A stretch of 64,000 bases of DNA from a bacterium 1XD8-76 (GTDB lineage Bacteria; Bacillota; Clostridia; Lachnospirales; Lachnospiraceae): positions 37,342 through 101,341 of the forward strand of contig RAZE01000015.1 of the NCBI GenBank assembly GCA_003611955.1, given 5' to 3'. How positions within the stretch are numbered: position 1 is the first letter of the stretch; each line of letters opens with the position of its first letter. Both the position numbers and the translations under genes were made by a program. The notes beneath the pieces were generated by a model. The model had not been told where the DNA came from, made no database searches, and was given only the letters and a program-made list of their open reading frames with translations. Shown piece after piece: positions 7,395 to 17,132 of the stretch.

Positions 7395-9353
7395 TCACCG
7401 GACGATCTCCACGCCCTCATCCATTCCCTCCAACTCCCCCACCGCATTTTCCTCAATATTTAAATAAGCCAGATGTTCCGCCTGAGCAAGAGGCGAAAGG
7501 TCTGTTATATAGTTATCCCGCACACTCAATCTCGAGAGATTTTTCAGATCCCGCGCGAACTCCAGATCCGTCAACTCATTGCTGTCGAGATACAGCTCCT
7601 CCAAATTCGGAAACTTCTTCAAAAAATCCAGATGCCCACAAAGCTCCACGTCATCGTACCAGACGTCTGTCACTCCGCTGTAGGACTCCAGATAATAATT
7701 CTTATGCAGAGACATATCCCGCATACTCAGCACTCTGAGGGAAGGATTTTCAGCGATCCGTTCAAAATCGATTTCAAAGGAGCCCTCATCCAGATACAGC
7801 TCCTCCAGATTCGGCAGATTGAAAGCGCAGGAAACGTCCCCTGCGACCTGAAGCCTATAGTCAAATCCGAACCACTGCGTATTATAAATATCCCCGTTGA
7901 AATCCGCGTACTTTAAATTTGTCATGCCCTCCAGAAACTCAAGGCCCCTTATATAATAGGTTGCGGAATTCCAGACAGAGTAAAACGTCAGCCGCTCCAC
8001 ACCGCTTAAAGTGGAGAGCGCGTCTATCCCATCCACATTGCAGTTGCGAATCGAAAGCTCTTTTATCATTTTCAGATCCCGCAGGGACGCAACTGAGCCA
8101 AGCCCGCTCACATCCAGCTTTTCCAGTTCTGTCAGCGCCGAGAGATCGGGGTCTGTCTGGGTTACCGCCTTCTTGATCGTCAGCTCCCTCAGTCCTGTCA
8201 GCCGCCCCACGGCATCAAAATCTTTCGCATCATTGTTATCGATCAGGCACAGACTCCGCAGCCCCGTCAGTTCCCCCAGCGGCTCCAGGCTGATGACCGA
8301 GCTTTCTTTCAATGTCAGGGAGGACAGGCCGGACAGCCCTTCCAGAAATCCCACATCGCGTATGATATCGGATTCCAGATACAGCGATTCCAGACCGGGC
8401 ATCACGGATATCGCGGAATAATCTCTGACGCGCAGCTCATTCTCCGAACTTCCGGAGTCCGAGTTGACCGTATCCTCCAGCGATAATTCCTTTAAATTTT
8501 TCAGAACAATAAGCTGCTTTAAATTCTCATCCGGCATGTTCTGAATATACAGTTTCTCCAGATTGACAAAGCGCGATATCCCTTCCATGGATTGGATATC
8601 CGCCAGCCTCAGCTCAATGATCTTCCCCGCGTCCGGCAGCATGGAGACAATATCGTCTATCTCCATCCCTCTGACGCTGAGGCCCCTCAGCTCTGTCATC
8701 CCGCTCAGGTCCATATCATCGGGCAGAGCCGTCCCCAGTTTCAGGCATACAAGACCGGTAAAATTCTCTGCATCCGAAACGTCCCATCCCATCCCTGAAA
8801 ATACTGCCTTCCTTATCTCCGCCGAATCGCTGTAGGGATCATCAAAGCTATACCACACATAATCCTCATCGATCGAGCTTACTACCTGCAGATATTTCAC
8901 GCTCTGCAGCTCCTCCTGCGTGACGCTGTCCTTTTGGAACATTTCACTTATCATCGCATCATACAGGGGACTATTCCCCGTGTCGATCTCTTCCTCCTCC
9001 ACCGCATCTCCGTAAGCGTTATAATGGACGCTTCCGGTGTACGGTACGGTTTCGCTCGAAGATCGCGATGAGTTGGAAGACTCCAAAACGGTGCCTGTTA
9101 TCGTCAAAAATACAGCAAAAAGCATCCCCCAGACGATCCACATCGGGCGCTCTTTACTGCCGGAAGCATTCGAGTGTGTCCCGGATGCTTCCCAGGTATA
9201 TTTATTGTGATCGGTATGCCGCCGCGCCTCTCCATCGTCCACCAGAAACTGATTGCCGCAATACTGACATGTCGCCAGCCCTGACTGAACATCCTTCCAT
9301 TCCAGTTTCCCGCCGCAGGCAGGACAACTGATCTGAACCAGTTTTACCATCAA
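7395..9353 (-). CDS. Zinc-ribbon, single-pass membrane protein with leucine-rich repeats
   Basis: Residues 9-40 form a zinc ribbon (CPACGGKL, then CQYCGNQF), predicted cytoplasmic. Residues about 71-91 are one membrane segment (MWIVWGMLFAVFLTITGTV). From about 190 to the end run 15-plus leucine-rich repeats of 20-25 residues (LEKLYIQNM, LKELSLEDT, LESLYLESD, LEELYLDSNELTDL, LSRLSVRDNYITDL). The topology suggests an extracytoplasmic recognition surface tethered to an intracellular zinc module. Its ATG overlaps the stop codon of the upstream CdaR-like gene (ATGA), so the two are translationally coupled. The ligand is unknown. Confidence 0.7.
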   Translation of the reverse strand: MMVKLVQISCPACGGKLEWKDVQSGLATCQYCGNQFLVDDGEARRHTDHNKYTWEASGTHSNASGSKERPMWIVWGMLFAVFLTITGTVLESSNSSRSSSETVPYTGSVHYNAYGDAVEEEEIDTGNSPLYDAMISEMFQKDSVTQEELQSVKYLQVVSSIDEDYVWYSFDDPYSDSAEIRKAVFSGMGWDVSDAENFTGLVCLKLGTALPDDMDLSGMTELRGLSVRGMEIDDIVSMLPDAGKIIELRLADIQSMEGISRFVNLEKLYIQNMPDENLKQLIVLKNLKELSLEDTVNSDSGSSENELRVRDYSAISVMPGLESLYLESDIIRDVGFLEGLSGLSSLTLKESSVISLEPLGELTGLRSLCLIDNNDAKDFDAVGRLTGLRELTIKKAVTQTDPDLSALTELEKLDVSGLGSVASLRDLKMIKELSIRNCNVDGIDALSTLSGVERLTFYSVWNSATYYIRGLEFLEGMTNLKYADFNGDIYNTQWFGFDYRLQVAGDVSCAFNLPNLEELYLDEGSFEIDFERIAENPSLRVLSMRDMSLHKNYYLESYSGVTDVWYDDVELCGHLDFLKKFPNLEELYLDSNELTDLEFARDLKNLSRLSVRDNYITDLSPLAQAEHLAYLNIEENAVGELEGMDEGVEIVR

Positions 9354-10435
9354 TGTTTCACTTCCAGATAATTCATATAGTTTACTACCATCAGGGCAAT
9401 TTTCAATGTGAGGGCATCATCAAATACTCTGATATCCAGCCCCGTCGCCTTCTGCAGTTTTTCTATCCTGTAGACCAGTGTATTTCTGTGGATAAAAAGC
9501 TGCCTGGATGTCTCCGAGACATTCAGATTATTTTCAAAAAACTTCTCGACGGTCACCAGCGTCTCCTCGTCTATCTCATCCGGCATGTGATCACCAAAGA
9601 TCTCATGAATGTACATCCGGCAGAGATTTACCGGAAGCTGATAGATCAGTCTCCCGATCCCCAGAAGCCGATAAGAGATGATCTGCTTCTCCTGATAAAA
9701 GATCTTCCCGACATCAGAAGCCATCTTAGCCTCTTTATAGGATTTCGACACATCCTTCAGTTCATGTACCATCGTTCCGAAAGCCACACGGACATTGATC
9801 ATGGCTTCCGCATTGATCATATCCATGATCGTCCTCGCGATCCGCTCCAGCTCTTCCTCTCCCGCTTCCTTCTCCACAGCTTTAATCAAAATAACGCTGT
9901 CTTCCTCCACGGTCACCACATAGTCGCCATTCTGCGTGGAAAACATCCCCTTCATCAGCTCGCTGACCGAAAGCTCATCCTGATTGCCCGATTCCACGAT
10001 ATAGACCACCCTGTCCTCCTGATCTGCAATATGCAGGCGCTTTGCCCTGTTATAAATATCCACGAGAAGCAGATTGTCCAGTATCAGATTCTGGAAAAAA
10101 TTATTTCTGTCAAACCGCTCCTTGTAAGCGATCATCAGATTCTGGAGCTGGCACACGGCAACTTTTCCTATCATATAAGCGTCATCACCAAGCCCTCTCG
10201 CATCCAGAATGTAATTCGCCTCCTCCTCATCCAACACCTTCAAAAGATGATGGGCGCCGATCACCTGGGAATCTGCAGGCGAAGCCACAAAATTTATTAC
10301 CAGTTCTCTTTCCTCTTCCGCCGTCTCAAAAGTCGATGCCACGCAGGCGCCGTTCAGATCGAATACGGCAAAATCAATCTTCGTAATAGTCTTTAATTCC
10401 TCAATGCTGTTCTGAATAATCTGGTTTGATATCAT
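9350..10435 (-). CDS. CdaR/PucR-family transcriptional regulator
   Basis: The 361-residue protein has an N-terminal sensory region (about 1-130), a central GGDEF-like CdaR region (LERIARTIMDMINAEAMINV, VRVAFGT) and a C-terminal PucR helix-turn-helix: NVSETSRQLFIHRNTLVYRI, LQKATGLDIR (about 305-340). Relatives sense sugar diacids or other metabolites and control nearby genes. The usual metabolic partner is missing; instead it overlaps the zinc-ribbon/LRR membrane protein gene by 4 bases, and an MsmX-type ATPase gene lies upstream. The effector is not predictable. Confidence 0.85.
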   Translation of the reverse strand: MISNQIIQNSIEELKTITKIDFAVFDLNGACVASTFETAEEERELVINFVASPADSQVIGAHHLLKVLDEEEANYILDARGLGDDAYMIGKVAVCQLQNLMIAYKERFDRNNFFQNLILDNLLLVDIYNRAKRLHIADQEDRVVYIVESGNQDELSVSELMKGMFSTQNGDYVVTVEEDSVILIKAVEKEAGEEELERIARTIMDMINAEAMINVRVAFGTMVHELKDVSKSYKEAKMASDVGKIFYQEKQIISYRLLGIGRLIYQLPVNLCRMYIHEIFGDHMPDEIDEETLVTVEKFFENNLNVSETSRQLFIHRNTLVYRIEKLQKATGLDIRVFDDALTLKIALMVVNYMNYLEVKH

Positions 10436-10481
10436 GCGCTTCCCTTTCTTTTTGTGTGTAATTTATAGTGGTCAAATATGG

Positions 10482-10510
10482 CAAAAAGAGGGATGCGGAT
10501 TCGCATCCCC
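10482..10510 (-). terminator. Terminator of the MsmX-type ATPase gene
   Basis: On the minus strand GGATGCG/CGCATCC (flanking GG/CC extend the stem) with a 4-base loop is followed by CTCTTTTTGC. A second weaker hairpin (GCCGCT/AGCGGC, 10532-10551) lies between it and the stop codon. Confidence 0.8.
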
Positions 10511-10553
10511 CCTTAACGCTTTTTGCTCGTAGCGCCGCTTGAAAAGCAGCGGC

Positions 10554-11663
10554 TTAGTTGCAGATCGTAACTTCTGTCTCTTTATCAAATACGTGAATCT
10601 TCTCCACATCAAACGCAAACTTGATCGCATCGCCGGGTCTTGCAGTTGTTCTGGAGTCTACCCTTGCCGTGATCGGGAACTGATCCAGATCAAAGTACAG
10701 ATAAACTTCTGCGCCAAGCAGCTCATAAACCTTAACTGTAGATGTGAAGGTCGTCTTCGCTGTCGCAAGGAATTCAGGTGAATCATACACATCCTCAGGA
10801 CGGATACCAAATACAACAGTCTTTCCATTATAGCCGCCATCGATCAGCGCTTTGGACTTAGCTGCCGGAAGCTCGATGCTCTGGCCTGCGATTTCGAGGC
10901 TTGCCACATTGCCGTTCACCTTAACCACAGCATCCAGGAAGTTCATCTGAGGAGATCCCATGAATCCTGCCACGAACAGGTTAGCGGGCTCTTCATACAA
11001 CTTCTGAGGTGTATCTACCTGCTGAACGATACCGGCCTTCATAACAACGATCCTCGTACCAAGGGTCATAGCCTCTGTCTGGTCATGTGTAACGTAGATG
11101 ATGGTCGTTCCCAGATTCTGATGCAGTTTAGCGATCTCGATACGCATCTGTACACGGAGCTTTGCATCCAGGTTGGATAACGGCTCATCCATCAGGAATA
11201 CTTTCGGTTTACGAACGATCGCACGACCCATAGCTACACGCTGTCTCTGACCACCGGAAAGAGCTTTCGGCTTACGGTCAAGGAGTGCGGACAGATCAAG
11301 GATCTCAGCCGCTTCGCGAACCTTTTTATCGATCTCATCTTTCGGTACTTTTCTCAGCTTCAGACCGAAAGCCATGTTATCATATACTGTCATATGAGGA
11401 TACAGAGCATAGTTCTGGAATACCATCGCGATATCTCTGTCCTTCGGCTCCACGTCGTTCACCAGCTTGCCGTCGATATACAGTTCACCGGAAGAGATGT
11501 CTTCCAGACCTGCCACCATACGCAGAGTAGTAGATTTACCACAGCCGGAGGGACCTACGAAGATGATAAACTCTTTATCTTCAATTTCCAGGTTGAAATC
11601 TTTTACCGCTTCAAAACCGTTGGGGTACTTTTTGCAGATATTCTTTAATGATAAGCTTGACAT
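10554..11663 (-). CDS. Sugar ABC importer ATPase, MsmX/UgpC type
   Basis: The 369-residue ATPase has Walker A GPSGCGKST (about 37-45), Q-loop VFQNYALYPHM, signature LSGGQRQR, Walker B VFLMDEPLSNLD and switch His (YVTHDQ). A C-terminal TOBE region follows (FGIRPEDVYDS, VYELLGAEVYLYFD), typical of CUT1 sugar importers. No permease or binding protein is adjacent and it has its own terminator. As with B. subtilis MsmX, it probably energises several sugar permeases encoded elsewhere. AGGAGG stands 9 bases before the ATG. Confidence 0.92.
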   Translation of the reverse strand: MSSLSLKNICKKYPNGFEAVKDFNLEIEDKEFIIFVGPSGCGKSTTLRMVAGLEDISSGELYIDGKLVNDVEPKDRDIAMVFQNYALYPHMTVYDNMAFGLKLRKVPKDEIDKKVREAAEILDLSALLDRKPKALSGGQRQRVAMGRAIVRKPKVFLMDEPLSNLDAKLRVQMRIEIAKLHQNLGTTIIYVTHDQTEAMTLGTRIVVMKAGIVQQVDTPQKLYEEPANLFVAGFMGSPQMNFLDAVVKVNGNVASLEIAGQSIELPAAKSKALIDGGYNGKTVVFGIRPEDVYDSPEFLATAKTTFTSTVKVYELLGAEVYLYFDLDQFPITARVDSRTTARPGDAIKFAFDVEKIHVFDKETEVTICN

Positions 11664-11877
11664 TATTTCTTTTCCTCCTGATTTTTTGAATGAATTGCCT
11701 GCAGGTTATCCCTGTTCTAGTTACGTAGTATACAGAAATATGGCCCTTTTTACTATACCACTATTTCATAAAGTTTTTCTTTTATCTTCGTCAACTTGTT
11801 TATGAAATTCATCAAAAAAAACTTCACCTGGCAGATTGCATAAAGAATTTATCATTTTTTATACAGTTTTCACAATG

Positions 11878-12420
11878 TCATAAAAGCCTTTTCTCCATCG
11901 GCGTATAGATGATACCATCCTTCGACAGTTGAGGCGCCACGTCCTCAAAACCGACCTGACGGTAAAACCCCACCGCATAGGGCGCGGCGTTTACCGTAAT
12001 CTTCCTCTCCTGATATTCCGCCTGAATGTATTGCTCCATACTCTGAATCAGTTTTCGCCCGATGCCCTGATGATGATGTCCCTCCTCCACAAACAGCAGG
12101 GAAATATGCCTTTTGTTGCGCAGGGAGATCATGCCCGCCTGTTTCTCGCCGTCAAGCGCGATAAACACCGGATAATCCCCCTTTAAGAACATGCGGTGCA
12201 GCAGCGCGTCCGTCAAAAAATCCCGAAAGTTGTCTATTCCTTCCTGTCCATAATCATTTGCCTCAAATCTCAGAAACGTCCGCCAGGCAAGCGCCATAGC
12301 CTCGTCCCAATCATATATGTTTGCCCGTCTGATCCTTATTTTGCCTTCCTGCACCATATCGCGTATACCCCCGTCTGTCTGCTGTGCCCGATACCATGCT
12401 GCACTCCCCCAGTTTCGCAT
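11878..12420 (-). CDS. GNAT-family N-acetyltransferase
   Basis: This acetyl-CoA-dependent acetyltransferase has IRIRRANIYDWDEAMALAW at the start of the fold. The pyrophosphate-binding loop is HHHQGIGRKLIQSMEQYI, with strand KRHISLLFVEEGH before it and VNAAPYAVGFYRQVGFE after it. The substrate is unknown. The start is uncertain: a GTG at 12459 overlapping metG by 17 bases, ATG 12420 (GGAAG about 12 bases upstream, used here) and ATG 12357 (just before the conserved core) are all possible. It follows metG closely on the same strand and probably shares its transcript. Confidence 0.85.
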   Translation of the reverse strand: MRNWGSAAWYRAQQTDGGIRDMVQEGKIRIRRANIYDWDEAMALAWRTFLRFEANDYGQEGIDNFRDFLTDALLHRMFLKGDYPVFIALDGEKQAGMISLRNKRHISLLFVEEGHHHQGIGRKLIQSMEQYIQAEYQERKITVNAAPYAVGFYRQVGFEDVAPQLSKDGIIYTPMEKRLL

Positions 12421-12442
12421 GTATCGATTTATCTTCCGTCCG

Positions 12443-14482
12443 TCAACAGATTTCAGCACCCGCAGGCATCGCCTTCTCCGGCGTCATCAGCGCCAGATTT
12501 CCGTCCGCATCCTCCGCGCACAAAAGCATTCCCTCCGATTCCAGTCCCGCCATCTTTCTGGGAGCAAGGTTCACAAGCACCATGACCTTCTTTCCCACCA
12601 TCTCCTCCGGAGAATAGTACTGTTTGATCCCCGACAGGATCTGCCGCACCTCAGAGCCGATCTTCACCTGGGAACAGAGCAGTTTTTTGGACTTCGGCAC
12701 CTCCCTGCAGTCGATGATCTCTCCCACCTGGAACTGACACCTGGCAAAATCGTCATAACCGATCTCAGGCTTCGCCGGGATATCCATACCGCCGGCATCC
12801 GCCGCCTCTTCCTCTTTCTTCTGCGCGCCCTCCGCAGATTTCTCTTCGGCGTTCTCCGCTGTCCCCGCCGCGGCTTTCCGCTCCGCGAACATCGCTTCCA
12901 CCTTCTCCATCACTTCCTCCGGCTTCAGCCTCGCGAACAGAATCTCCGGTTTCTCCACCACCCGGTTCCCGGAAGGATAGAGCGCGCCGATCTCCTCCGC
13001 GGAGCCCTGCTCCAGCTTATCGAACCCGATAAGCGGCGCGTTGATCTGCTCCGCGATCTTCCGGGCAGTCTCCGGCATGAACGGCTCAAGCAGACTCGCC
13101 CCCACCTGGATCCCATTCAGGAGATTATAGAGCACCGTACTCAGGCGGTCTTTTTTCGCCTCCTCCTTTGCCAGCGCCCAGGGCATAGTCTCGTCGATAT
13201 ATTTATTACATCTCTTAAACAAAGAGAAAATTTCACTGATCGCATCCGCCACCCGCAGGTCGCCCATCTTTGCCGCTGCCTTCCGGTAGGTGTCAGCCGC
13301 AGCCGCCTTCAGATCCGCGTCGATATCCGCCTGATCCCCGGTCTGCTTCTTATTCTCAACAACACCGCCATAATATTTGTTGCTCATGGAGACGGTGCGG
13401 TTCACAAGATTGCCCATCGTGTTGGCCAGATCGGAGTTGAAACGCTCGATCATCAGCTCCCAGGTGATCACGCCGTCATTCTCAAAGGGCATTTCATGCA
13501 GAACAAAGTAGCGCACCGCGTCCACGCCAAAGAAAGAGATCAGATCCTCGGCATAGATCACATTGCCTTTGGACTTGCTCATCTTGCCATCGCCCTGCAA
13601 AAGCCAGGGATGCCCGAACACCTGCTTCGGCAGCTCCTCCTCCAGCGCCATCAGAAAGATCGGCCAGTAGATCGTGTGGAAACGGATGATATCCTTGCCG
13701 ATCAGATGCAGGTCCGCCGGCCACAGCTTTCGATACTGCTCCGTGGAATTCCCCTCCGCGTCATAGCCGATTCCCGTGATATAGTTGCTCAGCGCGTCCA
13801 GCCACACATAGACCACATGCTTCTCATCAAAATCCACGGGGATTCCCCATTTGAAGGAAGTCCTCGACACGCACAGATCCTGCAGGCCGGGCAGCAGGAA
13901 ATTGTTCATCATCTCATTCTTTCTCGATACCGGCTGGATAAACTCGGGATGGTTGTTGATATGCTTGATCAGCCTGTCCGCGTATTTGCTCATCTTAAAG
14001 AAATACGCCTCCTCCTTCGCAGGCTTTACCTCCCTGCCGCAGTCCGGGCACTTCCCGTCCACCAGCTGGGACTCCGTCCAGAAGGATTCGCAGGGCGTGC
14101 AGTAGAGCCCTTCATAGGCTCCCTTATAGATATCCCCCTTCTCATAAAGGCGTTTAAATATCTTCTGAACCTGCTTTTCATGGTAATCGTCGGTAGTCCT
14201 GATAAACTTGTCGTAGGAGGTATCCAGGGAATCGCAGATATCCCGGATCGTCTCCGCGACGCCGTCCACGTACGCCTTCGGTGTGACGCCCGCCTCCTGG
14301 GCTTTCAGCTCGATCTTCTGGCCGTGCTCGTCCGTCCCGGTCTGGAAAAATACGTCGTAGCCGTCCTTTCTCTTAAACCTGGCGATGCTGTCCGCCAACA
14401 CGATCTCATAGCTGTTGCCGATATGCGGCTTGCCCGATGTGTAGGCGATCGCCGTTGTAATGTAATATTTTCCCTTGCTCAT
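12443..14482 (-). CDS. metG: Methionyl-tRNA synthetase
   Basis: It charges tRNA-Met. The 679 residues show the class I HIGH variant HIGN (about 20-23), a zinc knuckle (CTPCESF and CPDCGRE), the KMSKS loop (DGKMSKSKGN near residue 300), an alpha-helical anticodon domain, and an acidic Ala/Glu linker near 530-565. A C-terminal tRNA-binding OB-fold follows (DFARCQFQVGEIIDCREV, MVLVNLAPRKMAG, SEGMLLCAED). This is the bacterial long form. GGGAGG lies upstream of the ATG. No T-box leader is evident in the 178 bases upstream. Confidence 0.97.
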   Translation of the reverse strand: MSKGKYYITTAIAYTSGKPHIGNSYEIVLADSIARFKRKDGYDVFFQTGTDEHGQKIELKAQEAGVTPKAYVDGVAETIRDICDSLDTSYDKFIRTTDDYHEKQVQKIFKRLYEKGDIYKGAYEGLYCTPCESFWTESQLVDGKCPDCGREVKPAKEEAYFFKMSKYADRLIKHINNHPEFIQPVSRKNEMMNNFLLPGLQDLCVSRTSFKWGIPVDFDEKHVVYVWLDALSNYITGIGYDAEGNSTEQYRKLWPADLHLIGKDIIRFHTIYWPIFLMALEEELPKQVFGHPWLLQGDGKMSKSKGNVIYAEDLISFFGVDAVRYFVLHEMPFENDGVITWELMIERFNSDLANTMGNLVNRTVSMSNKYYGGVVENKKQTGDQADIDADLKAAAADTYRKAAAKMGDLRVADAISEIFSLFKRCNKYIDETMPWALAKEEAKKDRLSTVLYNLLNGIQVGASLLEPFMPETARKIAEQINAPLIGFDKLEQGSAEEIGALYPSGNRVVEKPEILFARLKPEEVMEKVEAMFAERKAAAGTAENAEEKSAEGAQKKEEEAADAGGMDIPAKPEIGYDDFARCQFQVGEIIDCREVPKSKKLLCSQVKIGSEVRQILSGIKQYYSPEEMVGKKVMVLVNLAPRKMAGLESEGMLLCAEDADGNLALMTPEKAMPAGAEIC

Positions 14483-14661
14483 TTTCGTGTTCCTCCCTGT
14501 CTGATATATTCACTGTTTCATCCAATACGATTCTTCGCCGCTCTCTCACTGACTATCTCAAAAATATTATTATGCATTATACACAGCCTTCCTTTTCAAG
14601 TCAACCGAAAACGCGCTTTCCGTGTGCATATCGCATACACTTATCATTACGCAGCAATCTT

Positions 14662-15120
14662 TTATCCCTGCTCCTCAGCCATACTCTCCAGATACCCCCT
14701 GTCCCACAGGAGAATTTTCAGCTTTTTTGCCGCCTCCACCGCAGGTCCGGTAAAGTACTGGTTCGTCAGCACCGCTCCCACCATACAGTCGTAGTAATCC
14801 CGCCCGGCATAAGCCTCCTGTACCGCTTTCACGCCGACGGAATCCCCGTAGCATTTGCACTGGATCGCGTAGGTCACTCCGTCCCGCTCCGCCAGGATAT
14901 CGATGCCGTAATCTCCGCTTCCCTTTGTCACCTCCACCTCCTGAAATCCCCGCTTCCGCAGCAGGTCGGCGCAGTAATATTCAAACTCGCGGCCGTCCAG
15001 CAGATCAAAGTCCTTCACGCGGGCACGTCTTTTGGATACATAGGACAGGATGAGCCCTGCCAGCAGAAAAAGAAACAGGAGTGCAATTATCAGCCAAACC
15101 ATATTTGTCTCTGTATTCAT
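14662..15120 (-). CDS. Membrane-anchored Mrr-like restriction endonuclease
   Basis: The 152-residue protein starts with one hydrophobic segment (MVWLIIALLFLFLLAGLI, residues about 7-25). A PD-(D/E)xK nuclease fold of the Mrr_cat type follows: GREFEYYCADLLRKRGF, GDYGIDILAE, then IQCKCYG. D and the QCK pair are the expected active-site residues. Such small anchored nucleases are common in Firmicutes and their targets are unknown. It lies head-to-head with the restriction-modification-like cassette at 15.3 kb, so a role in the same defence locus is possible but not shown. Confidence 0.8.
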   Translation of the reverse strand: MNTETNMVWLIIALLFLFLLAGLILSYVSKRRARVKDFDLLDGREFEYYCADLLRKRGFQEVEVTKGSGDYGIDILAERDGVTYAIQCKCYGDSVGVKAVQEAYAGRDYYDCMVGAVLTNQYFTGPAVEAAKKLKILLWDRGYLESMAEEQG

Positions 15121-15290
15121 AAAATGGATCTACCTCTTCTCTCCCTGTTTATTATAATCTTATCCATCCCCCATAGCAAGGGCTTTCCCGCCCCTTGACA
15201 AAACATCAAACTTGTTGCAAGGTGAATATACAGACTTTTATCATCGCGGCATGGCCGTTTCATTCACAGAAAAAGCGGGAGAAATGCATT

Positions 15291-17132
15291 ATGAAAGAAA
15301 ATTTTGACTCTGCCGTGCTCTCTCCTCTGCAGAGAGCACAAAAGGACGGTTATATCCATATCAGCACCACGGACGGCAGAAAAAAGATCGAGTATATCAC
15401 TTCCGGGAAGCGCATCGAAAACTATGACGATCCCGAGGAAAAAGTACGGGCGGATTTTTTTGCCGAATTAATTTACAAGTACGAATATCCTGCCAATCGC
15501 ATCCTGACGGAAGTCGCTGTCCCCGACCGTCTTCCGGTCGACCGCGCCGATATCGTCGTCTTTCGCGACGATGAGTGCAAACGCCCCTTCGCCGTTGTGG
15601 AATGCAAAAAGGAGGGCGTCACCGACGCCGAATTCAACCAGGCCATCGAGCAGGGCGTGGGCAATGCCTCCTGGGTAAAACTCCGCGCGGAATACGTTGT
15701 GATCATCGCCGGCAAAACCCGCCGGGTGCTCGACGTCTCCGACAGGTTCGGCGCCCTGGAGCGGGAGAAAAACATTCTCGCGGATCTTCCCCGCGCCTAC
15801 GGAAAGCCGCAGGAATTCCGTTTTTACAAAGGTACCGAAAATGATATCAGACCTGTCGCCAGCCAGGATCTCATCGCCGCGATACGGAAATGCCACCAGA
15901 CCCTCTGGGGCGGCGGCCGCCTCTCTCCCCCTGCCGCATTCGGCGAACTGTGCAAACTTATTTTTGTAAAGATCAGCGATGAACGGAGACCGCGCAAAAA
16001 AGGAGATCCCTATCAGTTCCAGATCAGGACGCACGAACCCTCCTCCAGACTTGCGGAACGCATCAACGCCATTTATGACGAGCAGAAACAAAAAGATCCG
16101 GAGGTTTTCACGGAATCCATAAAGGTGGATGATCGTGTGCTCCGCACAGTGGTCTCCCATCTGGAGGCTATTGATCTCATGAAAACGGATCTCGATGTCA
16201 AGGGCGTCGCCTTTGAGCAGTTTATGGACGGTTTTTTCAAGGGTGATTTCGGTCAGTATTTTACTCCCCGTCCCCTCATCGAATTCTGTATTAAAATGAC
16301 AAATCCGGGGCATGACTGGGATGTGCTCGATCCCGCCTGCGGTTCCGGCGGTTTTCTTCTCCACGCTCTCGATCATATGCGCAGACAGGCGGACGAATAT
16401 TTTGACAGAGCTGCTCAGCCTGTGGAACATTTTAACTACTGGCATGATTTTGCCGCAAAGCATCTCTACGGCATAGAGATAAACGACGAGATCGCCCGCG
16501 TCGCCAAAATGAACATGATCGTGCACGATGACGGGCACACCAATATCATCAGCCATGACGCCCTGGAAAGCATGGATAAATTACAGGATCTCAACAGGAA
16601 GTTTGCCAGAGACTGTTTTGATCTCATCCTCACCAATCCGCCTTTTGGCTCCACCGTAAATCTTGTCGAAAAACCATACCTTTCCTCCTACGAACTGGGA
16701 AACAGCATGGACGCGAAAGGAAAGACAAAACAAAGAAAAAATCAGAGTTCCGAAGTTCTGTTTATCGAACGCATCTGGCAGTTTCTGAAACCCGGATCCG
16801 GCATTGCCGCCGTCATATTGCCCGACGGCATTCTGACAAACAGCTCGATGCAGTATGTCCGCGATTTTATCCTCGAAAAGTTTTGTCTGCTCGCGGTCAT
16901 CTCTCTGCCTCTCTGCGCCTTTGCGCACTTCGGAGCCGGTGTAAAAGCATCCATACTGTTCCTCAGAAAACGGAGGGATGGCGAAACGCCCGATGAAAGC
17001 GAACCGATCTTTATGGCTTCCCCAGAACAGATCGGCTACGACGCGACCGGCAGAAAGACCGAATCCCAGCTGGATGACGTTGTCCGGAAATATAAGGAAT
17101 TTCTCAGGGATCCTGCGCCTTTTTTTACGTGA
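15291..17132 (+). CDS. HsdR_N-like nuclease domain fused to N6-adenine DNA methylase
   Basis: ATG 15291 has GGGAG 9 bases upstream; an in-frame ATG at 15195 lacks a site. Residues 40-130 are a PD-(D/E)xK module of the type I R-subunit N-terminal type (RADIVVF near 85-91, VVECKKE near 102-108). After a helical linker comes a HsdM-type methylase: FGQYFTPRP, LDPACGSGGF (about 346-355) for SAM, and TNPPFGS (about 448-454) as the catalytic NPPF. There is no DEAD helicase, unlike HsdR. The layout resembles the A subunit of BcgI-like type IIB enzymes. Its stop overlaps the hsdS GTG start by 4 bases. Confidence 0.85.
   Translation: MKENFDSAVLSPLQRAQKDGYIHISTTDGRKKIEYITSGKRIENYDDPEEKVRADFFAELIYKYEYPANRILTEVAVPDRLPVDRADIVVFRDDECKRPFAVVECKKEGVTDAEFNQAIEQGVGNASWVKLRAEYVVIIAGKTRRVLDVSDRFGALEREKNILADLPRAYGKPQEFRFYKGTENDIRPVASQDLIAAIRKCHQTLWGGGRLSPPAAFGELCKLIFVKISDERRPRKKGDPYQFQIRTHEPSSRLAERINAIYDEQKQKDPEVFTESIKVDDRVLRTVVSHLEAIDLMKTDLDVKGVAFEQFMDGFFKGDFGQYFTPRPLIEFCIKMTNPGHDWDVLDPACGSGGFLLHALDHMRRQADEYFDRAAQPVEHFNYWHDFAAKHLYGIEINDEIARVAKMNMIVHDDGHTNIISHDALESMDKLQDLNRKFARDCFDLILTNPPFGSTVNLVEKPYLSSYELGNSMDAKGKTKQRKNQSSEVLFIERIWQFLKPGSGIAAVILPDGILTNSSMQYVRDFILEKFCLLAVISLPLCAFAHFGAGVKASILFLRKRRDGETPDESEPIFMASPEQIGYDATGRKTESQLDDVVRKYKEFLRDPAPFFT

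Noticed and set aside
9353..10396. 347-codon plus-strand frame opposite the CdaR-like gene
   Set aside because: A codon-bias shadow of a well-supported regulator; composition is His/Ile/Leu-rich without any recognisable fold.
14483..14661. T-box leader for metG
   Set aside because: No AGGGTGGNACCGCG antiterminator box or specifier stem was found in the 178 bases upstream.
12317..14794. Long plus-strand open frame of 825 codons opposite metG
   Set aside because: It mirrors metG on the other strand, is His/Arg/Leu-rich with no domain, and has no ribosome site. An artefact of GC-rich codon use.
15468..16556. 362-codon minus-strand frame inside the nuclease-methylase gene
   Set aside because: Opposite a clear methylase with all motifs; no ribosome site or domain.
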